Shown: positions 1 through 10,100 of the stretch, piece after piece | Layout of the letters: the number at the start of each line of letters is the position of its first letter | Numbering within the stretch: the stretch's first letter is position 1 | NCBI GenBank assembly: GCA_024304985.1 | Contig: JAMWZC010000006.1 | Coordinates: 124,001-188,000, forward strand | Direction: 5' to 3' | Length of the DNA stretch: 64,000 nt | DNA from: Paracoccaceae bacterium | GTDB lineage: Bacteria > Pseudomonadota > Alphaproteobacteria > Rhodobacterales > Rhodobacteraceae | Notes under the pieces: model-generated | What the model was told of the DNA's origin: nothing | Database searches by the model: none | What the model saw: only the letters and a program-made list of their open reading frames with translations | Position numbers and translations under genes: made by a program

Positions 1-830
1 TCGAGGATTCGGTGGCCCCCTCCGACAAGGACAGCGCGCGCGCCAATGTCATCACGGCGCTCAATGACATGGACTGGGGCACCAAATACCTGTCGGTCCG
101 GATCAACGGTCTGGACACACCATGGTGGTATCGCGACGTGGTCGATCTGCTGGAAAAGGGCGGCGAGCGTCTGAACCAGATCATGATCCCCAAGGTCGGC
201 TGCGCCGAGGATGTCTATGCGGTCGATGCCCTCGTGACCGCCATCGAACGCGCCACAGGCCGCAAGACCCCCATCACCTTCGAGGTGATCATCGAATCCG
301 CCGCCGGCATCGCCCATGTCGAAGCCATCGCCGCCTCCAGCCCCCGCCTGCAAGCCATGAGCCTTGGCGCTGCCGATTTCGCGGCCTCCATGGGGATGCA
401 GACGACGGGCATCGGTGGCACACAGGCCAATTACTACATGCTGCATGAGGGCGCCAAATACTGGTCCGATCCGTGGCATTGGGCACAAACCGCCATCGTC
501 GCCGCCTGCCGCACCCATGGCATCCTGCCCGTGGATGGCCCCTATGGCGATTTCAGCGATGACGAAGGCTTCCGCGCACAGGCCCGCCGCTCTGCCACGC
601 TGGGCATGGTCGGTAAATGGGCGATCCACCCCAAGCAGGTGGCGCTGGCCAACGAGATCTTCACCCCCTCCGACGAGGCCGTGGCCGAGGCCCGCGAAAT
701 CCTTGCCGCGATGGAGGCCGCCAAGGCCCGCGGCGAGGGCGCGACTGTCTACAAGGGCCGTCTGGTCGACATCGCCTCGATCAAGCAGGCCGAGGTGATC
801 GTCCGCCAGTCCGAGATGATCGCCCGCTGA
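1..830 (+). CDS. mcl1: L-malyl-CoA / beta-methylmalyl-CoA lyase, 5'-truncated
   Basis: HpcH/HpaI aldolase (CitE-like) family enzyme that cleaves malyl-CoA and beta-methylmalyl-CoA to glyoxylate plus acetyl- or propionyl-CoA in the cytoplasm, as in the ethylmalonyl-CoA pathway. The reading frame is open at the left edge (codons for E-D-S precede the first in-frame GTG at 12), so the start lies outside the window. Counting from that GTG, the metal-binding Glu in IIESAAG is about residue 95 and the Asp in GAADFAASMG about residue 122. That 27-residue gap, plus some 46 missing N-terminal residues, fits the roughly 318-residue Mcl1 of Rhodobacter as I remember it. Very confident of the family; the exact substrate is inferred. 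Confidence 0.93.
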   Translation, partial: EDSVAPSDKDSARANVITALNDMDWGTKYLSVRINGLDTPWWYRDVVDLLEKGGERLNQIMIPKVGCAEDVYAVDALVTAIERATGRKTPITFEVIIESAAGIAHVEAIAASSPRLQAMSLGAADFAASMGMQTTGIGGTQANYYMLHEGAKYWSDPWHWAQTAIVAACRTHGILPVDGPYGDFSDDEGFRAQARRSATLGMVGKWAIHPKQVALANEIFTPSDEAVAEAREILAAMEAAKARGEGATVYKGRLVDIASIKQAEVIVRQSEMIAR

Positions 831-845
831 TCCGCCGCGCCCCAT

Positions 846-868
846 CGCCCCGTCGCGCAGGCGGGGCG
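846..868. terminator. GC hairpin after mcl1
   Basis: CGCCCCG (846-852) and CGGGGCG (862-868) form a 7-bp stem in the gap between mcl1 and the convergent Lrp gene. It is followed by a dispersed repeat copy rather than a T-run, so terminator function is only inferred. Confidence 0.4.
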
Positions 869-878
869 GTGGCGTCCT

Positions 879-901
879 GGATATTTGAGGCAAGAAGAAG
901 C
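879..901 (+). repeat. Dispersed 3'-flank element, copy 1
   Basis: GGATATTT, then GAGG, then CAAGAAGAAGC, 49 nt after the mcl1 stop and in the same orientation. Three more copies are at 24020-24042 (-), 58405-58427 (+) and 62830-62852 (-). Confidence 0.7.
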
Positions 902-918
902 AGAGCGGCGTGAATCGA

Positions 919-1371
919 TCAGCCGCGCTCGTCCTTGGGAGAGCCCATCACCACAAAGGACGTGATCGAATTCACCTGCGGCAGCGTGCCCAGCACATCG
1001 GTGTGAAACCGTTTATAGGCCGCCAGGTCCGCCGCCTCGATCCGCAGTAGATATTCCACATTGCCGGTGATGTTGTGACACTCCCGCACCTCGGGCGCGC
1101 GGGCAATGGCCTTCTCGAACGCCTCCTGCACGGATTTCGTATGCGCGTTCAGCCCGACGGTGATATAAGCGGTAAATCCCACGCCCATGGCCAGCGGGTC
1201 CAGAATGGCCCGGTAGCCACGGATCACCCCGCGCCGTTCAAGATCCTGAACGCGCCGCAGACAGGCCGATGGCGACAGGCCGACGCGATCAGCCAGATCC
1301 GTATTGCTGATCCGGCCGTTGCGGGAAAGCTCTCGCAATATGTGTGCGTTGATTTTGTCTGTATCTGTCAT
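919..1371 (-). CDS. Lrp/AsnC family transcriptional regulator
   Basis: A 150-residue DNA-binding protein of the leucine-responsive family. Residues about 5-55 form the winged helix-turn-helix (ISNTDLADRVGLSPSACLRR), and about 65-145 are the RAM/AsnC ligand domain that binds amino acids and builds dimers and octamers. Length is normal for the family. It is divergent from the LysE/RhtB exporter gene at 1444, the classic arrangement of an amino-acid-sensing regulator controlling an exporter. A dyad at 1377-1398, just upstream of its ATG, is the likely shared operator. Ligand and regulon are unknown; the functional link to the exporter is inferred from position only. Confidence 0.93.
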   Translation of the reverse strand: MTDTDKINAHILRELSRNGRISNTDLADRVGLSPSACLRRVQDLERRGVIRGYRAILDPLAMGVGFTAYITVGLNAHTKSVQEAFEKAIARAPEVRECHNITGNVEYLLRIEAADLAAYKRFHTDVLGTLPQVNSITSFVVMGSPKDERG

Positions 1372-1376
1372 TTGTT

Positions 1377-1398
1377 GCGATTATAGCGGTAGAATCGC
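1377..1398. promoter_or_regulatory. Operator-like dyad between lrp and the exporter gene
   Basis: GCGATT (1377-1382) and AATCGC (1393-1398) form an inverted repeat with a 10-bp AT-rich spacer in the 72-bp divergent promoter region. Lrp-family proteins often bind such AT-rich dyads; binding here is inferred. Confidence 0.45.
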
Positions 1399-1443
1399 TA
1401 AAAAAGCAACCAAATTGCGTCAGGCCTCGCATAGTGTTGCGCC

Positions 1444-2046
1444 ATGATACCTGATGCGCTCCTGGCCCTCGCGGCCTTTGCCCTTGTCTCGTCCATCACG
1501 CCGGGACCCAACAACCTGATGCTCATGGCCTCGGGGGCCAATTTCGGTTTTCGCCGGACGGTGCCTCATATGCTGGGAATCGGGATCGGATTCGGGGTGA
1601 TGATTCTGCTGGTCGGGCTGGGTCTGGTGCGGATTTTCGACGCCTTTCCGGTCGCGCATCTGGTGCTGTCCGTCATCGGCGTCACCTATCTTCTGTGGCT
1701 GGCATGGAAAATCGCCAATGCCGGCGCCCCTGACGCGGCGCGCAAGACAGCGCGCCCGTTCAGCTTTGTCCAAGCCGCCCTGTTCCAATGGGTCAACCCC
1801 AAGGCATGGCAGATGGCCCTGACGGCGATCACCCTCTATGCGCCGGATCGTTCCGCCGTGGCCATCCTCTGGGTGGCGCTGGTCTTTGCCCTGATCAACC
1901 TGCCCTCGGTCAGTGTCTGGACCGTCATGGGACAGCAGATGCGCCGCGTCCTGTCCAGTCCGGCCCGCCTGCGCGCGTTCAACTGGAGCATGGCGGGATT
2001 GCTGGTTCTGTCGCTGGTGCCAGTGCTTCTGCCTCTCGTCGCGTAA
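1444..2046 (+). CDS. LysE/RhtB family amino-acid exporter
   Basis: A 200-residue inner-membrane protein with about six hydrophobic segments and the family's N-terminal signature [20 protein letters not shown] at about residues 16-35. Family members export amino acids or homoserine lactones by proton antiport. The length is typical. It is divergently paired with an Lrp/AsnC regulator, which supports control by an intracellular amino acid. The start is the first ATG after the divergent promoter region. The transported amino acid cannot be told from sequence; LeuE/RhtB-like exporters of leucine, threonine or homoserine are possibilities. Confidence 0.92.
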   Translation: MIPDALLALAAFALVSSITPGPNNLMLMASGANFGFRRTVPHMLGIGIGFGVMILLVGLGLVRIFDAFPVAHLVLSVIGVTYLLWLAWKIANAGAPDAARKTARPFSFVQAALFQWVNPKAWQMALTAITLYAPDRSAVAILWVALVFALINLPSVSVWTVMGQQMRRVLSSPARLRAFNWSMAGLLVLSLVPVLLPLVA

Positions 2047-2132
2047 GCGAGGCGCGGCCCAATCCGCATGATCCCGTTGCATCCGGCGGCGGAGAAGGCC
2101 ATATACCTCACGTTTACAGCCGGAGTGAGCGG

Positions 2133-3095
2133 ATGACCAACTACCTCGATTTCGAACGCCCCCTTGCCGAGATCGAAGGCAAGGCCGAGGAACTGCGCGC
2201 CATGGCGCGGCAGAATGCCGAGATGGATATCGAAGCCGAGGCGGCGGCGCTGGACAAGAAAGCCGCCGATCTTCTGGTCTCGCTCTACAAGGATCTGTCG
2301 CCCTGGCGCAAATGTCAGGTGGCGCGCCATCCCGACCGCCCCCATTGCAAGGACTATATCGAGGCGCTGTTCACCGAATACACGCCCTTGGCCGGTGACC
2401 GGAACTTTGCCGATGATCACGCGGTGATGGGCGGCCTTGCCCGCTTCAACGACATGCCGGTGATGGTGATCGGCCATGAAAAGGGCAATGACACCAAGAG
2501 CCGGATCGAACGCAACTTCGGCATGGCCCGGCCCGAAGGCTATCGCAAGGCGATCCGCCTGATGGATATGGCCCACCGTTTCGGCCTGCCGGTCATCACG
2601 CTGGTCGACACGCCCGGCGCCTATCCCGGCAAAGGCGCGGAAGAGCGCGGCCAGTCCGAAGCCATCGCCCGCTCCACCGAGAAATGCCTCCAGATCGGCG
2701 TGCCGCTGATCAGCGTCATCATCGGCGAGGGCGGCTCGGGCGGGGCTGTCGCCTTTGCCACGGCCAACCGTGTGGCGATGCTGGAACATTCGGTCTATTC
2801 CGTCATCAGCCCCGAAGGCTGCGCCTCGATCCTGTGGAAGGATTCCGAGAAGATGCGCGAAGCCGCCGAAGCCCTGCGCCTGACCGCGCAGGACCTCAAG
2901 AAACTGGGTGTGGCTGACCGGATCATCCCCGAACCCGTGGGTGGCGCGCATCGCGACAGCCACAAGACGATCCATGCCGTGGGCGAGACGATTGCCGCGA
3001 TGCTGGCCGAACTGACCGACCTCAAAGGCAAGAAACTGGTCGAGGATCGGCGGCGCAAATATCTGGAGATGGGGAAAAAGGGTCTGGCCGCGTAA
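2133..3095 (+). CDS. accA: Acetyl-CoA carboxylase carboxyltransferase subunit alpha
   Basis: The 320-residue alpha subunit of the carboxyltransferase that, with AccD, moves the carboxyl group from biotin on AccB to acetyl-CoA, the first step of fatty acid synthesis in the cytoplasm. The N-terminus ([20 protein letters not shown]) is a helical AccA signature. The core carries [17 protein letters not shown] and [12 protein letters not shown], the CoA and carboxybiotin pocket loops. The same frame extends upstream into the exporter region, but the ATG at 2133 gives the family's usual length and follows GGAGTGAGCGG. It appears monocistronic, converging on the GntR gene. Confidence 0.97.
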   Translation: MTNYLDFERPLAEIEGKAEELRAMARQNAEMDIEAEAAALDKKAADLLVSLYKDLSPWRKCQVARHPDRPHCKDYIEALFTEYTPLAGDRNFADDHAVMGGLARFNDMPVMVIGHEKGNDTKSRIERNFGMARPEGYRKAIRLMDMAHRFGLPVITLVDTPGAYPGKGAEERGQSEAIARSTEKCLQIGVPLISVIIGEGGSGGAVAFATANRVAMLEHSVYSVISPEGCASILWKDSEKMREAAEALRLTAQDLKKLGVADRIIPEPVGGAHRDSHKTIHAVGETIAAMLAELTDLKGKKLVEDRRRKYLEMGKKGLAA

Positions 3096-3107
3096 AGACC
3101 GCACAGA

Positions 3108-3758
3108 TCAGCTTGCCAGCATCTTCAACCCCTGCGTCACATCCGACCTGACCGCCAGCCGCAGCCCCGGCTCATCCCCCGCCTTCAGCGCGGCGATGAT
3201 CAGCCGGTGGTAATGCGGCGGGTCCTTGCGCTTCAGCCGCACATAAAGCGCCCGCATCGTCGGACCCATCTGCAACCATACCGTTTCCGCCATGGCCAGC
3301 ATCGCAGGGGCCTGCGCGCGCAAGTAAAGCGTGCGGTGAAATTCCAGATTGGTGCGGATATAGGCCACCGCATCCTGCCGCATCGCCGCATCGCCCACGG
3401 CGGCGTTGATGGTCTGCAACCGCTCGATCAGTGCCATATGCGCGCGGGGCAGGGCACGACTGGCCAGTTCCACCTCGATCAGCGAGCGCAATGCCGCCAG
3501 CTCCTCGATCCGCTCGTTGCTCAGCTCCGGCGTCGATACCCGCCCGGATGACGACAGCGTCAGCGCGCCTTCCGCCACCAGACGGCGCACGGATTCCCGC
3601 GCCGGCGTCATCGACACCCCGTATTCCTTGCCGATCCCCCGCAGCGTCAACGCATGACCCGGCGCAATATCGCCATGCATGATCCGGCTCCGCAACCCGC
3701 GATAGACGCGGTCATGGGCAATCGGCAGGGGATCGGGGCGCGGCGGCGATGTCAGCAT
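3108..3758 (-). CDS. GntR family transcriptional regulator (FadR/FCD subgroup)
   Basis: A 216-residue regulator. Residues about 15-75 form a GntR winged helix (YRGLRSRIMHGDIAPG start, GVSMTPARESVRRL recognition region). About 85-210 form an all-helical FCD ligand domain, which in relatives binds a metal and small carboxylic acids. It is convergent with accA and divergent from nothing closer than the metalloprotease gene, so its target is not indicated by context. The protein has normal family length. The ligand is unknown. Confidence 0.9.
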   Translation of the reverse strand: MLTSPPRPDPLPIAHDRVYRGLRSRIMHGDIAPGHALTLRGIGKEYGVSMTPARESVRRLVAEGALTLSSSGRVSTPELSNERIEELAALRSLIEVELASRALPRAHMALIERLQTINAAVGDAAMRQDAVAYIRTNLEFHRTLYLRAQAPAMLAMAETVWLQMGPTMRALYVRLKRKDPPHYHRLIIAALKAGDEPGLRLAVRSDVTQGLKMLAS

Positions 3759-3799
3759 CCGCTCATGTGATCACATATCCCGGCAAGGTCAATCGCGGA

Positions 3800-4492
3800 T
3801 CAGTCCCCAAAGCGGTAGCGGTGCAGATCGCCACCCTTTTCCCGCAACCAGCGGCGCGGGGCGCGGTAGTCGCCGTAAAGCCGCGTCACCACCGACCAGA
3901 AGGCATCGGAATGGTTCATCTCGGCCAGATGGGCCACCTCATGCGCGGCCACATAGGCCAGCACCTCCGGCGGGGCCATGACCAGCCGCCAGGAATACAT
4001 CAAGCCGCCATCCGCCGTGCAGGACCCCCAGCGCGAGCGGGTGTCGCGCAGGCTCAGCCGCGCATAGCCTCGCCCCAACCGCGCGGCATAGTGATCCGAG
4101 GCGGCGGCCAGCCTGTCGCGCGCCGCCTGCTTGAGGAAACCCGACAGCCGCGCCGCCACACGGTCCGCCGCGCCCGGCACCAGAAGCAGATCACCCTCGG
4201 GCCGCACCAGCCGACCGGAACCGGCCGCGATTCGCAGCAGGCGCCCTTCGAAAGGCAGCTCGCTGCCAATCCCGATACTGGAGGCGGCGGGTTGCACCGT
4301 CAGGTGATGGCGCAGCCAGTCAGCCTTCTCCTGCGCAAAGGCCAGCGCCTCGCGGTCGGGGGTGCGCAGCGGGCAGGTCAGTGTCACCCGCCCGTCAAGC
4401 CGCGAGATGCGCAGCGAAATGCGCCGCGCCTGTGCCGTCTTGCGAAGCGTGATTTCCACCGGGGGGTTGCCCGGCAGGACATGCTGTCCCAT
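3800..4492 (-). CDS. YgjP-type (DUF45) metal-dependent peptidase
   Basis: A 230-residue protein of the M48/YgjP-like group. The zinc motif HEVAH is at about residues 184-188, followed by NHSDAFW, whose His/Asp complete the usual YgjP pattern HExxH-x(4-5)-NHSxxFW. RSRWGSC, another hallmark of the family, lies about 30 residues before it. I see no signal peptide or membrane segment, so it is probably cytoplasmic. The family's cellular role is poorly known. It is divergent from the FYDLN-acid gene at 4604. Confidence 0.88.
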   Translation of the reverse strand: MGQHVLPGNPPVEITLRKTAQARRISLRISRLDGRVTLTCPLRTPDREALAFAQEKADWLRHHLTVQPAASSIGIGSELPFEGRLLRIAAGSGRLVRPEGDLLLVPGAADRVAARLSGFLKQAARDRLAAASDHYAARLGRGYARLSLRDTRSRWGSCTADGGLMYSWRLVMAPPEVLAYVAAHEVAHLAEMNHSDAFWSVVTRLYGDYRAPRRWLREKGGDLHRYRFGD

Positions 4493-4603
4493 ATGCTCTC
4501 CTCTGGCCGTGCCAAGCGCTCTGTTAAAGCCTTTGACAGTCGTGACCCGTTATGGCAGTTGGCGCGGATCGTCGACAAGACACAAGATTTGAAAGGGATA
4601 TCC

Positions 4604-4927
4604 ATGCCCAAGGAAGAATGGGGTGTGAAGCGCATCTGCCCGACAACCGGCAAGCGCTTTTACGACCTGAACAAGACCCCGATCGTCAGCCCCTACACAG
4701 GCGAAGTCGTGGAATTCGACATCGGCAAAAGCCGCATGATCGCCGCCGACGCCGAGGATGCTGCGACCAAGAAGATGAAGGTGGTCGATCTGGACGCCGA
4801 TGAGGACGTTCTGGACGAAGATGAAGTCGATGTGGATCTGGATGATGATCTGCTGGACGACGACGAAGATGATAACGTCTCGCTGGACGATATCGCCGAC
4901 GTCGCCTCGGATGACGACGAAATCTGA
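4604..4927 (+). CDS. TIGR02300 / FYDLN-acid domain protein
   Basis: A 107-residue alphaproteobacterial protein of unknown function. The N-terminal 40 residues hold the signature KRICPTTGKRFYDLNKTPIVS. After a basic spacer the last ~45 residues are almost wholly Asp/Glu with Val/Leu, a highly acidic low-complexity tail. The single Cys and the PxxG pattern recall a degraded zinc ribbon. The frame continues far upstream without a stop, but ATG 4604 begins exactly at the family N-terminus (MPKEEWGVKR) and follows GAAAGGGATATCC. It sits just upstream of tRNA-Ala. No function is assigned. Confidence 0.9.
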   Translation: MPKEEWGVKRICPTTGKRFYDLNKTPIVSPYTGEVVEFDIGKSRMIAADAEDAATKKMKVVDLDADEDVLDEDEVDVDLDDDLLDDDEDDNVSLDDIADVASDDDEI

Positions 4928-4962
4928 CCCCGACAAGACACGACGCGGGCGGAATTTTCCGC

Positions 4963-4991
4963 TTGATCCCGCCCGCGCCATTGCCTAAAGA
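4963..4991 (+). promoter_or_regulatory. Predicted promoter of tRNA-Ala
   Basis: TTGATC (4963-4968), a 17-bp spacer, then TAAAGA (4986-4991), placing a transcription start around 4998, about 25 nt before the mature tRNA. It partly overlaps a hairpin (4945-4976) after the upstream gene. Confidence 0.5.
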
Positions 4992-5021
4992 ACCGCGACG
5001 GCCCGACAGGGCCGACAAGAT

Positions 5022-5097
<76 letters not shown>

Positions 5098-5290
5098 AAT
5101 CACTGTATTCCCGCACAATATGCCGCGTAGGCGCATCCTCTCCGGCACCGTTCCGGCGCTTGGGGATGGCAACGCCGTCTGTCTGGCCCGCGCAGGATCG
5201 TTGCGCGTGACGGGTTCCCTGTGCATATCATGGGCCACAGCCTGATCCGGCAGATAAGCCGGACAGGTCCAGCCACGCGAAAGGGACGTA

Positions 5291-5713
5291 ATGATTAAGG
5301 AATTCAGGGACTTCATCGCTCGCGGCAATGTCATGGACATGGCCGTCGGGATCATCATCGGGGCAGCCTTCACAGCCATCGTCAGTTCGATGGTGGCCGA
5401 CCTCATCAACCCGATCATCAGCCTGTTCATCGGCGGGATCGACTTCTCGGGGATGTATGTGCTGCTGGGCAGCGGCGAATACGCCTCCATCGCCGCGGCA
5501 GAAGAGGCGGGGGCCGCCGTCTTTGCCTATGGCCGCTTCATCATGGCCGTGATCAATTTCCTGATCGTGGCCTTCGTGGTTTTCATGCTGGTCAAGGCGG
5601 TCAATCGCGCGCGTGAGGCCGCCGTGAAAAAGCCCGAACCCGCCCCCGCGGCACCTGCCGGGCCGACCGAGCTCGAGATCCTGATGGAAATCCGGGATGC
5701 GCTGAAAAAGTGA
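5291..5713 (+). CDS. mscL: Large-conductance mechanosensitive channel
   Basis: A 140-residue inner-membrane channel that opens under membrane tension to release solutes during osmotic downshock; it works as a homopentamer. The N-terminal amphipathic helix and TM1 show the family signature [20 protein letters not shown] at about residues 8-27. TM2 ([19 protein letters not shown]) follows a periplasmic loop, and a charged C-terminal helix ([13 protein letters not shown]) ends the protein. The start ATG follows GAAAGGGACGTA. It is a single gene, closed by a strong terminator at 5756-5782. Confidence 0.98.
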   Translation: MIKEFRDFIARGNVMDMAVGIIIGAAFTAIVSSMVADLINPIISLFIGGIDFSGMYVLLGSGEYASIAAAEEAGAAVFAYGRFIMAVINFLIVAFVVFMLVKAVNRAREAAVKKPEPAPAAPAGPTELEILMEIRDALKK

Positions 5714-5755
5714 CCGAACCGGCACAGCAGCCCTTCAAAACAACGTGAAACCCTA

Positions 5756-5782
5756 GGCCCGCACTGCCCGTGCGGGCCTTTT
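5756..5782 (+). terminator. Rho-independent terminator of mscL
   Basis: GGCCCGCAC (5756-5764) pairs with GTGCGGGCC (5770-5778) around a 5-nt loop, followed by TTTT. Confidence 0.9.
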
Positions 5783-5953
5783 CATGCGATCTGTGGCAGG
5801 TTCAGTGCGGATATGGCGCTGGGCCTGTGTTGCCTATTTCCGCCAAAAGGTTACCTGTTGACCCTGATTTGACCTGCTGCCGACCGGATACTGACGCAGC
5901 CCCGTATCATGACCGCAGCGCCCGCGTTGCCCGCGACCGTCCGAGGAACCAAG

Positions 5954-7117
5954 ATGTCCCTGTTCAAACAGACCCTCCTGTCTCTTGTGGCGCTGGCCGT
6001 TGCCCTTGCCGTCTGGATCGTCTTCGTGCCGTCGGCGCAACCCGTGCTGGACCGTCTGGGTGTGTATCGTCTTCTGGGGATGGAACCTGCGGCACAGGCT
6101 GCCCAAGGGGCAGGCGGCCCGGCCTTCGGCGGTGGTGGTCCGTCCAAGGTGGTGCTGGATACCGTCACCGAACAGGTGCTCAGTCAGCGTGTCAGCGCCA
6201 TCGGTGATGGCCGCGCCCTGCGCTCCGTCAGTGTGCGGGCAGAGCGGACAGGCAGCGTGCGCGCGGTCGAAGTGACATCAGGCCAGTATGTCGACGCGGG
6301 CGCAGTCATGATTCGCCTTGAGGACCGGGCCGAGGTGATCGCGCTGGAACGGGCACGGCTCATGCTGGCCGATGCCGAAGATGAACTGCGGCGCCTGACC
6401 CAATTGGGGGATTCCGGGGCGGTGACAGCGGTCCGCATCCGCGAGGCCGAACTGGCGATGCAGAACGCCCGGCTGGCGATCCGTCAGGCCGAAGTCGATC
6501 TGGAGCAGACCGTCGTGACCGCCCCGATCTCGGGCTGGTTGGGTCTGGTCGAGGTCGAGGTCGGGGATCGCCTCTCCGCGCAGGATATTGTTGGTGTGCT
6601 GACCGACAGGTCACAGATCACCATCGATTTCCGGGTGCCCGAACGCGTGATCTCGGGCCTTGAACCGGGGATGCCTGTCGAACTGCGCTCGATGTCCGGT
6701 GTCCCGGTCCCGCTGGCGGGCACATTGACGGCGGTGGACAATATCGTCGACCGCGCCAGCCGGACATTGCGGGTGCAGGCTGTCGTGGAAAACACCGGGG
6801 ACAGTCTGCGCGAAGGGATGGCCTTCGAGGTGACGATGGAGTTTCCGGGCGAAACCTATCCCTCCGTGGATGCGCTCGCGGTGCAATGGTCCAGCCAGGG
6901 ATCTTTCGTCTGGCTGGCGCGCGAGGGCAAGGTGCAGCGTGTCCCCGTGGTGATCCGGCAGCGCAACCCCGACCGCGTTCTGGTCGAGGGCGATCTGACG
7001 GCGGGCGATGCCGTTGTGATCGAAGGGGTGCAAACCCTGCGCCCCGGCTCCGAGGTTGTTCCCGCCAACGAAGCAGCCGTGGCGCGTGACGCGGCCCCCT
7101 CCGCGGCGCAACTCTAG
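5954..7117 (+). CDS. RND efflux periplasmic adaptor (HlyD/MFP family)
   Basis: A membrane-fusion protein of about 387 residues that bridges an RND pump to an outer-membrane channel. The N-terminus is a single uncleaved-looking membrane segment (LLSLVALAVALAVWIVFV). A split lipoyl/barrel-sandwich domain, a short alpha-hairpin (residues about 135-190, rich in Leu/Ala/Glu) and the beta-barrel follow. I chose ATG 5954 over the upstream in-frame ATG at 5909 because CGAGGAACC precedes it and the membrane segment then starts at the N-terminus. It is 9 nt from the RND permease gene, so they form an operon. No TolC-type channel gene is nearby. The substrate is unknown. Confidence 0.93.
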   Translation: MSLFKQTLLSLVALAVALAVWIVFVPSAQPVLDRLGVYRLLGMEPAAQAAQGAGGPAFGGGGPSKVVLDTVTEQVLSQRVSAIGDGRALRSVSVRAERTGSVRAVEVTSGQYVDAGAVMIRLEDRAEVIALERARLMLADAEDELRRLTQLGDSGAVTAVRIREAELAMQNARLAIRQAEVDLEQTVVTAPISGWLGLVEVEVGDRLSAQDIVGVLTDRSQITIDFRVPERVISGLEPGMPVELRSMSGVPVPLAGTLTAVDNIVDRASRTLRVQAVVENTGDSLREGMAFEVTMEFPGETYPSVDALAVQWSSQGSFVWLAREGKVQRVPVVIRQRNPDRVLVEGDLTAGDAVVIEGVQTLRPGSEVVPANEAAVARDAAPSAAQL

Positions 7118-7126
7118 GGCACCCGG

Positions 7127-10100
7127 ATGAAGAACCCCGCCACCCCCGCACCGACAACCGCCGGCACAGCAGTCTTCGTGCGCCGCCCGATTCTGGCCTT
7201 CGTGCTGAACGCGCTGATCGTGATTGCGGGTCTGGCCGCGCTGTTCGGCGTTGAAGTGCGCGAATTGCCCGATGTGGACCGCCCCGTCGTCACCGTGACC
7301 ACCAACTTCTCGGGGGCCTCGCCGGAAACCGTGGATCAGGAACTGACCGGCCGCATCGAAGGCGCCGTGGGCCGCGTGTCGGGCGTGCGCACCATCTCGT
7401 CCGAGTCCCGCTACGGACGCAGCCGCGTCACGCTGGAATTCACCGACGGCGTCGATCTCGACGTGGCCGCCAACGACACCCGCGATGCGGTGTCGCGGAT
7501 TGCCAACGACCTGCCCGATGACGCGGACGAACCGCAGATCGTCAAGGCCGACGCCAATGCCGATGCGGTGATGCGGATCGCCGTCACCTCGGACACGCGC
7601 AGCCCGCAGGATCTGACCCAATTGGTGCGCGATCAGGTCGAAGACCGCCTGATCTCGATCCCCGGCGTGGCCGACCTGCAAGTCTATGGCGACCGCGAGG
7701 CGATCTTTCGCGTCGATATCGACCAGTTGGAACTGGCCAGCCGCGGCCTGACTCTCGCCGACATGGCCCGCGCCCTGGGCGACGTGGCCTTTGACGTGCC
7801 CGCCGGCGATCTGGAAGGCAGCCGCCAATCCATCAACGTGCGGACAACCGCCACGGTGATCACACCCGAAGCCTTCGAAGACCTCGAACTCAGCCCCAAT
7901 GTCACCATCGGTGACGTGGCCCGCGTGACGCTGGGACCCGCCCCGAACGAAACCGTGCTGCGCGCCAATGGCGAAAGCGGCGTCGGCATGGGCATCATCC
8001 GCGCCGCCACCAGCAACACGCTCGAAATCTCCGAAGGCGTGCATCAGGCGATCGACGACCTGCAACGGATCCTGCCCGAGGACGTGAAGATCTTCGTCAC
8101 TTCCGATGATGCGGTCTTCATCAATGGCTCCATCAAGGAAGTGATCACCACCCTGGGTCTGGCCATCGCCATCGTGGTGGCGATCATCTTCCTCTTCCTG
8201 CGGGACTGGCGCGCCACCCTGATCCCGACGCTGACCCTGCCCGTCGCACTGGTGGGCACCTTGGCCGCGATCTATCTGGTGGGCTTCTCGGTGAACATCC
8301 TCACCCTGCTGGCACTGGTTCTGGCCACCGGCATGGTCGTCGATGATGCCATCGTCGTGCTGGAAAACATCGTCCGCCGCCGGTCCGAGGGGATGGGCCC
8401 CCGTGCCGCCGCCGTTCTGGGCACGCAGCAGGTGTTCTTCGCCGTCGTCACCACCACCGCCACACTCGCCGCCGTGTTCATCCCGCTCTCCTTCCTGCCC
8501 GGTCAGGCAGGCGGGCTCTTCCGCGAATTCGGCTTCACCCTCGCCATGGCCGTCATGCTCTCCTCGGTCGTCGCGCTTACACTCGCGCCCGTTCTGGCCA
8601 GCCGCCTGCTGACCCGCGCCGAAAGCGCCACCCCGCAAAAGGGACCGATGGTCAGCCTCGGCAACGGGCTGGCGAATATCTACGCCAGCACCCTGCGCTG
8701 GGCTCTGGGCGCGCCCATGGTGGTGGTCCTCGTCGCCGGCCTCTTCGCCCTCACCGCCGTGATGGTCTCCGGCGGCATCCGTCAGGAACTCACCCCGCGC
8801 GAGGATCGCGCCGTCATCCTCATGTCGATCACCGCGCCCACGGGTGTCTCGCTCAACTACACCAGCTCCAAGCTGCAAGAGATCGAAACCGCCATGGCCC
8901 CGCTGCGCGACAGTGGCGAGATGACCAACATCTTCTCGATCACCGGCTTTGGCGCCTCCAACCGCGGCTTCGTCGTGATGACCCTGGCAAACTGGGATGA
9001 CCGCAGCCGCAGCCAGCAAGAGATCGTGGGCGATGTGAACCGCAACCTCGGCAGTATCGTCGGCGTCAGGGCCTTCGTGATCCAGCCCAACTCCCTGCGC
9101 ATCCGGGGAGCGGGGCGCGGACTCAGCTTTGCGATCACCGGCACCAATTACGAACAATTGTCCCAGGTCGCCGATGATCTGGTGGTCGCGATGCAGCAGA
9201 ACCCGGCGATGGGGCAGGTCCGTCTGGAATATGAAACCACGCTGCCGCAGCTGTTCGTAGAAATCGACCGGACCCGCGCATCGGATCTGGGGATCAACAT
9301 CACCGGTCTGGGCGAGGCGTTGCGCGCGGTTCTGGACGGGCGCAGCGTCGGCTCGGTCTTCATCGACGACACCTCCTATGACGTGCAGATGCTCTCCAGC
9401 TCGAACCCGGTCAACGACCCGACCGATCTGGAAAACATCTTCGTGCAGGCCTCCGACGGCAAAATGGTGCCGATGTCCAGCTTCGTGCAACTCGAAGAAC
9501 GGGCCGTCGCCCCCGAACTGAAACGCGAAGGCAAGGCGCGGTCGGTCGAGATCACCGCGGGTCTGACCCCCGACATGTCCCTCGGCGACGCCATGGCCGA
9601 GGTGCAACGCCTGTCCGACGGCATCCTTGCCCCCGAAAATACGATCGTGCCTCTGGCCGAAGCGGCAGCACTTGATCAGACATCCTCCGGCCTGTTCGTG
9701 ACCTTCGGTTTCGCGATCCTCGTGGTCCTCCTGGTGCTGGCCGCGCAATTCGAAAGCTTCGTCTCCGCCGTGGTCGTCATGGCCACCGTGCCCTTGGGGC
9801 TGGCCTGCGCGATCTTCGCCCTCCTGCTCAGCGGGATGAGCCTGAACGTCTACAGCCAGATCGGGCTGGTGATGCTGATCGGCATCATGGCCAAGAACGG
9901 GATTCTGATCGTCGAATTCGCCAACCAGTTACGCGACAAGGGCGCGGATGTGAAACAGGCCATCTTCGACGCCTCGACCATCCGCCTGCGCCCCGTGATG
10001 ATGACCATGACCTCTACCGTGCTGGGCGGGGTGCCGCTGATCCTGTCCTCCGGCGCAGGGGCCGAAGCACGCGAAGCGCTGGGCTGGGTCATCGTCGGCG

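Noticed and set aside
1836-3104. A 422-codon frame antisense to accA and part of the exporter gene
   Set aside because: No recognisable domain; shadow of two confidently identified genes.
3749-4603. An apparent 285-residue N-terminal extension of the FYDLN-acid protein
   Set aside because: It runs antisense through the metalloprotease gene and ends exactly where the family N-terminus begins after a ribosome site.
6611-9748. A 1045-codon open frame antisense to the RND genes
   Set aside because: It is rich in His/Gln/Gly/Arg/Asp, matches no domain, and mirrors the codon bias of the real permease on the other strand. Typical high-GC shadow.
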